5,026 bases of DNA from Candidatus Collierbacteria bacterium GW2011_GWB1_44_6 (GTDB lineage Bacteria; Patescibacteriota; Microgenomatia; UBA1400; MFAQ01): the NCBI GenBank assembly GCA_000998025.1, contig LCJG01000058.1, positions 1 to 5,026 of the forward strand, read 5' to 3'. The position numbers and the translations under genes are program-made. How positions within the stretch are numbered: position 1 is the stretch's first letter; each line of letters opens with the position of its first letter. The notes beneath the pieces were generated by a model. The model worked only from the letters and a program-made list of their open reading frames with translations, had not been told where the DNA came from and ran no database searches. Below are positions 1 to 4,118 of this stretch, in pieces.

Positions 1-656
1 TCACTGGATTCACCAGCTGACAAGGATGGCAAGTGCTCTTTTTCGTCAAGGGGAAAAGAGGGGATTCCGTGTAATTTTTTTGAGGAATGAATCTCTTGAA
101 TAAAGACCTGAGGTGTTTTTGGGTTTACCGATTTCATGACCGACTTGTATTTATATCCCGATGCCAATAGCTTTAATAGTCGGTGAGAGATATTGTCGGG
201 AAGGTATCCAATAAATGTCTTATTCTTGATAATTTTTACTTTGTGTTTGGAGGGAGCTAAGTCGACCGGTTCTCCAATATTTAGTAAAGAGAAAACTTTA
301 GGCTCCCCCTGGCTAACCAGAGGGACCACCTTTGATTTACCCGGTTCTTCAATAAAGCTAACTGTTTGGAGATATGGATTTGCCAGTCCCTGTTGTTTGT
401 TTGCTTTCAAGCGGGCCAGGTTATTCTTGGCAATGTGATTGTGCGGATCGATAGAAAGAACTTTTTTAAAATTTTCAATGGCTTTTTTGTTTAACTTAGC
501 CATCGAAAGTGCTATACCTAGTCTATTGAGAGTGGGAATATCTTCGGGGATTATTTCCAGAACTTTCTCATTGAGCGATATTGCTTCGTTCCAGTTTCTA
601 CTAATGGCAGCCTTAATAGCGTTCTGCTGCAAGTCGTGTGAGTTATCATTGTTCAT
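1..656 (-). CDS. TPR protein with HIRAN-like domain (partial, runs off left edge)
   Basis: This frame is open from an ATG at 656 down to the window edge: 218 codons with no stop, so the C-terminus is missing. Residues about 6-39 and 40-73 form two tetratricopeptide repeats. The second shows the canonical pattern L43, L46-G47, A59, F63, V66-L67 and P71. A polar linker follows (about 85-120). Residues about 125-190 then look like a small beta-rich HIRAN-type domain: a G-E-P-V-x-L turn, the signature F-I-G-Y-L-P at 148-153, and a helix with S-H-R-L-L-K-L-L. TPRs usually bind proteins, and HIRAN domains can bind DNA ends in other families; which applies here is unknown. It is divergent from yebC and shares its promoter region. 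No Shine-Dalgarno precedes the ATG, and a -10 box lies 8 nt upstream. TPR assignment is confident; the HIRAN assignment is tentative. Confidence 0.85.
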   Translation of the reverse strand, partial: MNNDNSHDLQQNAIKAAISRNWNEAISLNEKVLEIIPEDIPTLNRLGIALSMAKLNKKAIENFKKVLSIDPHNHIAKNNLARLKANKQQGLANPYLQTVSFIEEPGKSKVVPLVSQGEPKVFSLLNIGEPVDLAPSKHKVKIIKNKTFIGYLPDNISHRLLKLLASGYKYKSVMKSVNPKTPQVFIQEIHSSKKLHGIPSFPLDEKEHLPSLSAGESS

Positions 657-693
657 GCTGAGAAATGATAATGAAGTTTAACTGTCATGTCAA
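657..693 (-). promoter_or_regulatory. Near-consensus sigma-70-type promoter of the left TPR gene
   Basis: Read on the minus strand, TTGACA (693-688) is followed by exactly 17 nt and then TATCAT (670-665). The -35 is perfect and the -10 matches 5 of 6. The predicted start of transcription is near 658, leaving only about 2 nt before the ATG at 656. The mRNA would therefore be essentially leaderless, in keeping with the absence of a Shine-Dalgarno sequence. Confidence 0.75.
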
Positions 694-721
694 GTCACTC
701 GTGGTGGATTATAATTAGGCT
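687..721 (+). promoter_or_regulatory. yebC promoter, predicted leaderless start
   Basis: A perfect TATAAT lies at 710-715. Exactly 6 nt separate it from the ATG, so the A at 722 sits where transcription should begin. A weak -35 (ATGTCA, 687-692, 4 of 6 matches) lies 17 nt upstream and overlaps the -35 of the opposite-strand promoter (688-693) in 5 of 6 positions. There is no Shine-Dalgarno between the -10 and the ATG. Confidence 0.7.
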
Positions 722-1246
722 ATGTCAGGACATTCGAAGTGGTCTACCATAAAGCACCAGAAAGCAATTGAAGATAACAGGCGGAGTTCTGTTTTCACAA
801 AAATCGCAAAAAAGATCCATATAGCAGTTAAAAAAGGCGGTTCTGGACAGATAGACGCAAATCCTTATCTACGCACTGCCGTGGATGAAGCCAGGTCGGT
901 CAATATGCCGATGGAAAATATCAAAAGAGCGGTAGATAAGGCTCTTGGTGCTGGGAATGGCGAGTCTTCAGAGGAGGTGACATATGAGGCGTATGGTCCT
1001 TTTGGGGTGGGAATTTTAATAACTGCAGTGACTGACAATCGCAACAGAACTTCGGGGGAGATAAAAAATATTCTTGACAAGCACGAAGCAAAGCTTGGAG
1101 GTCCGGGCTCGGTTTCGTACATGAAGTTAATAAACCCCGTACCCAGGATAGCCTTGGTCGAAGAAGACTCCGGCAAGGTGAGAGGTCTTCTGGAATTGCT
1201 TTCGGAACTTGATGATGTTGTTGATGTATGGTCTAACTTAGAGTAA
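722..1246 (+). CDS. yebC: YebC/PmpR/TACO1-family protein, shortened form
   Basis: Clear YebC family. It begins with the hallmark S-G-H-S-K-W-x-x-I-K-H (2-12), continues with F-T-K-I (25-28), A-N-P-x-L-R-x-A-V-x-E-A (46-57) and N-M-P-x-x-N-I-x-R-A (61-70), then Y-E-A-Y-G-P (88-93) and D-N-R-N-R-T (105-110). The family was long annotated as transcription regulators; recent work places YebC/TACO1 proteins on the ribosome, helping translation through proline-rich stretches. Usual length is about 235-250 residues; this one has 174. Alignment from memory to E. coli YebC shows that G-S-V-S-Y (129-133) passes directly into the C-terminal alpha-beta hairpin (L-L-E-L-L-S-E-L-D-D-V-x-D-V, 156-169). The third domain, normally inserted between these, is absent, so this is a clean internal loss and not a truncated end. 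First gene of an operon; the next gene starts 2 bp after its TAA. Confidence 0.93.
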   Translation: MSGHSKWSTIKHQKAIEDNRRSSVFTKIAKKIHIAVKKGGSGQIDANPYLRTAVDEARSVNMPMENIKRAVDKALGAGNGESSEEVTYEAYGPFGVGILITAVTDNRNRTSGEIKNILDKHEAKLGGPGSVSYMKLINPVPRIALVEEDSGKVRGLLELLSELDDVVDVWSNLE

Positions 1247-1248
1247 TT

Positions 1249-2073
1249 ATGTCAAAAAGAACAAGATTTATTATTGTCAGCGCTATTTTGGCCATCAGTC
1301 TTTGGTTTACCACCATTACTTCTGTCGACTACAGGTTTGGTTTGTATCTCGCAGTTTCTGCTTTGGCGTATATTTTGTCAGTTTGGGTATTGTTTGACGA
1401 TTTAAAGGGCTTTGAGTGGATTACCTTAATGATATTGCCTACAATGTTTACTCTAGGGAGTGGTTTATTCTCTAACTTTTTACCTTCTGCTGTGCCCAGA
1501 ATGTTTGGAAGAGCCTTCCAGCTGGAGTCTTCGATACTTTTGGCAGGTGTGCTCCGAATAGTATATTTTCTACTTTATGCGTTGGGTATGTACGGCGTAC
1601 TTTTAATTGAAAATATTTTCTCGGTGGCTTCGATCCGGACAATACAACTATTCAGGGCGGCTAAGTCGGTAAACTTTATATTAACTTTGGTTTCATCACT
1701 TTTCTTTTACGCGGTTGCCCTTAGTTTTAGGTTACCGTTTTGGTGGGTCATGTCTATGGTTTTTGTGGTCTCATTCATTCTTTGTTTTCCCAGTTTGTGG
1801 AGCGTGGATTTGAAAAATAATATTGTTAGGGATGCTGGTAGGTATTCGTTGGCTGTTAGCTTGGTGGTAGCCCTTGTGTCCGGTGTGTTAGCTTTTTGGC
1901 CCGTAAAGGCATTTATGGGAGGATTGATGTTAACTTCACTTTTATATGGCATGTTAGGTGTTATGGAACAGAGACTTTCCAGTAGGGTATATGTGGAGAG
2001 TCTTTGGGAATACGGGGTAACGGTGGCTATTATTATCATCATTGGATTTCTGACCACATCTTGGGTTGGGTAA
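1249..2073 (+). CDS. Polytopic inner-membrane protein of unknown function
   Basis: A 274-residue, strongly hydrophobic protein with about nine predicted membrane helices: near 7-23, 31-49, 57-78, 96-123 (perhaps two short ones), 141-160, 164-183, 199-218, 222-239 and 256-273. There is no signal peptide beyond the first helix and no recognisable catalytic motif. Small charged loops (D-D-L-K at 50-53, R-A-A-K at 136-139, D-L-K-N-N at 187-191) separate the helices. It resembles the uncharacterised membrane proteins found beside yebC in Microgenomates genomes, possibly the DUF5656 type, but that name is from memory. Its ATG lies 2 bp after the yebC stop with no usable Shine-Dalgarno, so it is probably translated by coupling with yebC from the same transcript. 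No clear terminator follows it. Gene call is strong; function unknown. Confidence 0.85.
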   Translation: MSKRTRFIIVSAILAISLWFTTITSVDYRFGLYLAVSALAYILSVWVLFDDLKGFEWITLMILPTMFTLGSGLFSNFLPSAVPRMFGRAFQLESSILLAGVLRIVYFLLYALGMYGVLLIENIFSVASIRTIQLFRAAKSVNFILTLVSSLFFYAVALSFRLPFWWVMSMVFVVSFILCFPSLWSVDLKNNIVRDAGRYSLAVSLVVALVSGVLAFWPVKAFMGGLMLTSLLYGMLGVMEQRLSSRVYVESLWEYGVTVAIIIIIGFLTTSWVG

Positions 2074-2141
2074 GATAGATCCCAGACTTGAGATCTCAGA
2101 AGACAGAAAATGGTGGGATACTGGCGAGGAGGGGAGAGGGA

Positions 2142-2183
2142 CCTATAAGATAACACCCTATAATTATTATAATATGTTATAGG
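2142..2183. repeat. CCTATAA repeat cluster with AT-rich palindrome
   Basis: CCTATAA occurs at 2142-2148 and 2157-2163 in direct orientation, 15 bp apart, and as the inverse TTATAGG at 2177-2183. The last two form an inverted repeat of 7 bp arms around 13 almost pure A/T bases. Overlapping TATAAT strings (2159-2164, 2168-2173) could serve as -10 boxes, but no good -35 lies upstream. The block also resembles a Xer/dif site loosely. Confidence 0.45.
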
Positions 2184-2188
2184 ACTGA

Positions 2189-2219
2189 ATAGTTTTCACG
2201 GAAATCGATAGTTTTCACG
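2189..2219 (+). repeat. Tandem 12-bp direct repeat ATAGTTTTCACG
   Basis: Two exact copies, 2189-2200 and 2208-2219, are separated by 7 bp (period 19). The core TTTTCACG recurs in inverted orientation at 3178-3185, where it forms half of a palindrome. Exact 12-mers at a spacing near two helical turns suggest a binding site for a dimeric or cooperative protein. Confidence 0.6.
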
Positions 2220-2234
2220 ATATTTAGCAAGTGT

Positions 2235-2243
2235 TGTGGATAA
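2235..2243 (-). promoter_or_regulatory. Perfect DnaA-box match (TTATCCACA)
   Basis: The minus strand reads TTATCCACA, the high-affinity DnaA box, 16 bp after the TTTTCACG repeats and 51 bp after the AT-rich palindrome. A second site with one mismatch (TTATCTACA) lies at 2536-2544 in the same orientation. One or two boxes without a dnaA neighbour are not enough to call an origin. Confidence 0.35.
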
Positions 2244-2417
2244 CTGCTAGGTGATAGGGATTGATATGGTCAATGGGTAGGTCTAGCCTTAGCAGGAGAG
2301 CTGGGTCCATAGGAGAGGAGAAATAATGAATTAAATAAATAATGGCTATTAATAGAATTTACTTGTTAGTGTAAGAAGGAGATAGAAGTGGCGGGACAGT
2401 GTTGTGCTATTCCCTAT

Positions 2418-2588
2418 TTAGGGCAACAGGAAGGGTAGAAGAGAATGATTTACTATACGTCGCACAATAATACTTTTGCGACGTATCTCGTAAATCAGTG
2501 CCTGAGGGAAAGAGCCTTTATATTCCGCATGATTGTGTAGATAATCCCGAAACTTGTGGCGGCTATGTTCTCCGGGCTCTGGATGCAC
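2418..2588 (-). pseudogene. Doubtful 56-codon ORF, possibly a gene remnant
   Basis: The frame starts at GTG (2588) and ends at TAA (2418-2420), giving 56 residues: first half V-H-P-E-P-G-E-H-S-R and H-K-F-R-D-Y-L, then a basic stretch E-I-R-R-K and a hydrophobic end. Just upstream the same frame remains readable through a TAG and, further on, a TAA (to about 2710), with a plausible amino-acid mix. An overlapping frame is open for about 43 codons before a TAG. This could be the decayed end of a longer gene, or chance. The preceding Shine-Dalgarno is weak (GGAAAG). I do not recognise a family. The palindrome at 2446-2497 lies entirely inside it, which argues that structure rather than protein may be the selected feature. 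Confidence 0.25.
2446..2497. repeat. Large imperfect palindrome (8 bp + 10 bp arms, 12-nt loop)
   Basis: The outer arms TGATTTAC (2446-2453) and GTAAATCA (2490-2497) and the inner arms ATACGTCGCA (2455-2464) and TGCGACGTAT (2477-2486) are both perfect. They are joined by a 1-nt versus 3-nt internal loop and closed by a 12-nt A/T-rich loop (2465-2476). The total is 18 paired bases, far longer than a terminator needs, and no T-tract follows on either strand. It could be a structured RNA, a protein-binding or recombination site, or a REP-like element. Confidence 0.75.
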
Positions 2589-2733
2589 CTATTCTTTCCG
2601 GATTAGCCTGGCCAGCCTCAAATTTGGCTTTTCTGTAGAAAAACCCGAATCCTTTTCCGCAAATGCTGCGTTTTAGCTTTGGGCGGATATATCAAGGTAT
2701 TTATTCAATGATTACTTACCCGTAAATAGTTCC

Positions 2734-2761
2734 AGAAGCCGTTCTGGGGGCATTCTACGGG
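2734..2761. repeat. Structured 28-bp repeat, copy 1
   Basis: Matches copy 2 (3232-3259) at 25 of 28 positions in the same orientation, 498 bp apart. The arms AGAAGCC (2734-2740) and GGC-a-TTCT (2749-2756) can form a 7-bp stem with one bulged base. Here an alternative stem CCAGAA/TTCTGG (2732-2737 / 2742-2747) and an outer CCCGTA/TACGGG (2719-2724 / 2756-2761) are also possible. It lies 35 bp beyond the stop codon of the 91-residue gene. Confidence 0.7.
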
Positions 2762-2787
2762 CCCGATTATTTTACCCTTTAGCCATC

Positions 2788-2807
2788 AAAAACCGCCTAG
2801 ATGGCGG
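2788..2807 (-). terminator. Rho-independent terminator overlapping the stop codon of the small gene
   Basis: The minus strand reads CCGCC-ATCTA-GGCGG-TTTTT: a 5-bp all-GC stem, a 5-nt loop and a T5 run. The TAG stop codon of the 91-residue gene (2799-2797) overlaps the loop and the first base of the right arm, so a ribosome at the last codons covers the hairpin. Confidence 0.75.
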
Positions 2808-3072
2808 GGTTTAGCAGCGACATTGAAAATTTGCATTTGATAATTTCAATAAGTTTCTTGGCGTTTTCTTCTGTGTAATAATCGATTCCAATTAAGTCAC
2901 CAATTATGCTAAGACTTAACTTGATTGGATCGAAAATATCCTGGTGATACTTCAGTGCAAAAATCAAATTTCGGCTCTTGAAGTCCACACTTGTGGGGTC
3001 CTCTTTGGGCGGGATTTCAGTCTGGCTGGCTTCAATGATAATCGTGGCAACTTGATCGAGTGTTAATGCCAT
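2797..3072 (-). CDS. Small orphan protein, 91 residues
   Basis: The start is set at the ATG at 3072, because AAAGGAG (3084-3078) sits 5 nt upstream. An in-frame ATG at 3096 would add 8 residues but lacks a Shine-Dalgarno. The product begins M-A-L-T-L-D-Q-V-A-T-I-I-I-E-A and is soluble, of mixed charge, and probably alpha-helical: helices near 5-15, 32-44, 50-62 and 67-80. A short Pro/Asp-rich turn (P-P-K-E-D-P, 21-26) separates the first helix from the rest, and there is a single cysteine late in the chain. There is no membrane segment or signal peptide. I do not recognise the family. The gene is complete, with its own promoter and terminator, so it is likely expressed alone. Its position beside repeat-rich DNA suggests possible recent acquisition. 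Confidence 0.75.
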   Translation of the reverse strand: MALTLDQVATIIIEASQTEIPPKEDPTSVDFKSRNLIFALKYHQDIFDPIKLSLSIIGDLIGIDYYTEENAKKLIEIIKCKFSMSLLNPAI

Positions 3073-3107
3073 CTTTACTCCTTTGGAAAAGTTCAAATTT
3101 AATGATT

Positions 3108-3135
3108 ATTATATAGGATGGTCATTGGAAAACAA
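3108..3135 (-). promoter_or_regulatory. Promoter of the 91-residue gene
   Basis: Minus-strand TATAAT (3113-3108), with TTGTTT (3135-3130) 16 nt upstream as a partial -35. The predicted transcript starts near 3101, giving a leader of about 29 nt with the AAAGGAG site. This is conventional, in contrast to the leaderless starts elsewhere in the window. Confidence 0.6.
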
Positions 3136-3168
3136 GCCCCTCTCCCCTATTCGCCACTTCCCTATTAT

Positions 3169-3185
3169 TTTTCACAGCGTGAAAA
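3169..3185. promoter_or_regulatory. Operator-like palindrome TTTTCAC-N3-GTGAAAA
   Basis: Perfect 7-bp arms (3169-3175, 3179-3185) surround a 3-nt centre, about 34 bp upstream of the -35 of the 91-residue gene. Each half shares TTTTCAC with the direct repeats at 2189-2219. The form is that of a helix-turn-helix dimer site. Confidence 0.5.
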
Positions 3186-3190
3186 TATAT

Positions 3191-3213
3191 TTATTTAAAT
3201 AATGCGGACGCAT
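3191..3213. repeat. Two adjoining small palindromes
   Basis: TTATTTAAATAA (3191-3202) is a perfect 12-bp palindrome. ATGCG-GA-CGCAT (3202-3213) follows with 5-bp arms. Together with the TTTTCAC palindrome they fill the 224-bp spacer 3073-3296, which otherwise holds no gene. Confidence 0.4.
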
Positions 3214-3231
3214 CTATCTATGAAATTCTTT

Positions 3232-3259
3232 AGAAGCCTTTTTGGGGGCATTCTGCGGG
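3232..3259. repeat. Structured 28-bp repeat, copy 2
   Basis: Second copy of the repeat at 2734-2761, 25 of 28 identical. The stem halves AGAAGCC (3232-3238) and GGC-a-TTCT (3247-3254) are unchanged; two of the three differences fall in the loop and one in the flank. It lies 37 bp beyond the stop of the TPR gene, almost the same place as copy 1 relative to its gene. No T-run follows, so it is not a classical terminator. Confidence 0.7.
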
Positions 3260-3296
3260 TATCTGGGCTCGTTTTGGTGTGGCCTGTGAGACTGGA

Positions 3297-4067
3297 TTAG
3301 AGGCTTTCTCTGATTTTGGCGATTTCGTTCTTGCGAAAACCGAAGTCCGACCAGGTTTTTATATTTTCTGCTGGTTGAAGGTCATTTTCAGCCAGTCTAA
3401 GCCATTCACTGATTTTTTCCTTATACGTCTCTAATTTTCCTAGTTTGATCAAGGTTCTACATAAGTTGATAAGTAACCCGGATCTCCATATCGCCCAAGT
3501 GGTGTAATCTTTTTCTTTTAACTGACGACCTTCATCTGCCTTATCGTAATTTTGGTAGAGTTTTTCGGCCATTAAGATGGCCTGTTCGGTATTTCCTAAA
3601 TGTAGTTCGTCAATAATCAAAAAACCTTCATATTCAAATCCCATGGCTCTATTGTTTGGATATTTGGGGTCTATATGCACTTTGGTGGTGGCCTCTTTGT
3701 AAAAGTCAGCGGCTATGTGATATTTTTGTTCATAGTCAGAAATCCTCCCCAAAAATCTGGCCAGTCGGGATTCCCAGTGAGTCAGATCGTTAGCTTTGAG
3801 GTACGTTTCGGCTTGTCTAACTACCTGCTTCATTCCTACCAGGTGGATATCATCGTGGGTATCCATGTAATAGTGTTGATGGATAAGAGCCTCTTCGAGA
3901 AATAGCTCAAAGACTTCGTCTTTCAGACCATTTTCCATCGCAAACTCTCTTAATAGTTTTGTGTCGGCAAGGGCCTCTTCTTGGCGGACAGCATCTTCGC
4001 GCTTCCGGGAGGTAGCCATCCTCAGTTCGGGGAAGTTCAGAACATTTATGGTTTCTTTGGTGATCAT
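3297..4067 (-). CDS. Helical-repeat (TPR-like) cytoplasmic protein
   Basis: I chose the ATG at 4067 (256 residues). The more upstream ATG at 4085 abuts the T-tract of the preceding gene's terminator and could not be transcribed from a promoter downstream of it. The minus-strand -10-like AATAAT (4079-4074) lies exactly 6 nt before 4067. A further ATG at 4019 is possible. The protein is almost all helix, rich in Glu, Lys and Leu, with no signal peptide. TPR-like helix pairs are seen around residues 101-131, 145-174 and 193-226 (for example G-N-T-E-Q-A-I-L-M-A-E-K-L-Y and L-I-K-L-G-K-L-E-T-Y). The N-terminal 60 residues are highly charged. Such proteins are usually scaffolds or regulators; the partner is unknown. 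No clear terminator follows, only the 28-bp repeat. Confidence 0.8.
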   Translation of the reverse strand: MITKETINVLNFPELRMATSRKREDAVRQEEALADTKLLREFAMENGLKDEVFELFLEEALIHQHYYMDTHDDIHLVGMKQVVRQAETYLKANDLTHWESRLARFLGRISDYEQKYHIAADFYKEATTKVHIDPKYPNNRAMGFEYEGFLIIDELHLGNTEQAILMAEKLYQNYDKADEGRQLKEKDYTTWAIWRSGLLINLCRTLIKLGKLETYKEKISEWLRLAENDLQPAENIKTWSDFGFRKNEIAKIRESL

Positions 4068-4073
4068 AAGTAG

Positions 4074-4079
4074 ATTATT
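4074..4079 (-). promoter_or_regulatory. Possible -10 box giving a leaderless TPR mRNA
   Basis: AATAAT on the minus strand is followed by 6 nt and then the ATG at 4067, the same geometry as yebC. No good -35 is present; the expected site falls inside the upstream terminator stem. Confidence 0.35.
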
Positions 4080-4085
4080 GCACAT

Positions 4086-4113
4086 TAAAAAAACCCTTCT
4101 GTGGAAGGGTTTT
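4086..4113 (-). terminator. Strong Rho-independent terminator of the lipoprotein gene
   Basis: Minus strand: AAAACCCTTC (4113-4104), loop CACA (4103-4100), GAAGGGTTTT (4099-4090), with the T-run continuing for a total of seven T. The stem is a perfect 10 bp. It starts 5 bp after the lipoprotein stop codon and ends at the next gene's possible ATG (4085), so it insulates that gene. Confidence 0.9.
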
Positions 4114-4118
4114 GAGTG

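Larger units (their letters stand above)
2074..2796. other. Long gene-poor convergent intergenic region
   Basis: About 720 bp between convergent transcription units. I found no convincing protein gene, tRNA, rRNA or classical ncRNA. It contains, in order: a perfect 10-bp palindrome TGAGATCTCA (2089-2098); a G/A-rich strand (2122-2140); CCTATAA repeats and an AT palindrome (2142-2183); two copies of ATAGTTTTCACG (2189-2219); a DnaA-box match (2235-2243); purine-rich Shine-Dalgarno-like strings with very short ORFs (2311-2438); a large palindrome (2446-2497) inside a doubtful minus-strand ORF (2418-2588); and a structured 28-bp repeat (2734-2761). The density of repeats suggests a former mobile or replication-related segment, but no transposase or integrase trace is visible. 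Confidence 0.7.

Noticed and set aside
193..681. Two plus-strand ORFs of 81 and 80 codons
   Set aside because: They lie opposite the continuous 218-codon TPR frame, which has clear repeat motifs and a consensus promoter; they are antisense shadows.
865..1176. Minus-strand 103-codon ORF
   Set aside because: Entirely antisense to yebC, which is unmistakable by its motifs.
2074..2100. Terminator after the membrane gene
   Set aside because: TGGG/CCCA and the TGAGATCTCA palindrome are present but without a sufficient GC stem and T-tract.
2122..2140. G-quadruplex
   Set aside because: Runs of only two to four G with uneven loops give at most a weak two-tier structure.
1707..2156. Minus-strand 149-codon ORF
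   Set aside because: Mostly antisense to the membrane protein, with a low-complexity polar composition typical of an antisense frame of hydrophobic codons and no Shine-Dalgarno.
2142..2544. Replication origin
   Set aside because: Only one perfect and one imperfect DnaA box, no dnaA or dnaN neighbour, and convergent genes, which point away from an origin.
2500..2720. RNase P RNA, tmRNA or SRP RNA
   Set aside because: The hallmark conserved strings of these RNAs are absent; short possible stems do not build a known fold.
3675..3905. Plus-strand 76-codon ORF
   Set aside because: Antisense to the TPR-like gene, with no ribosome-binding site.
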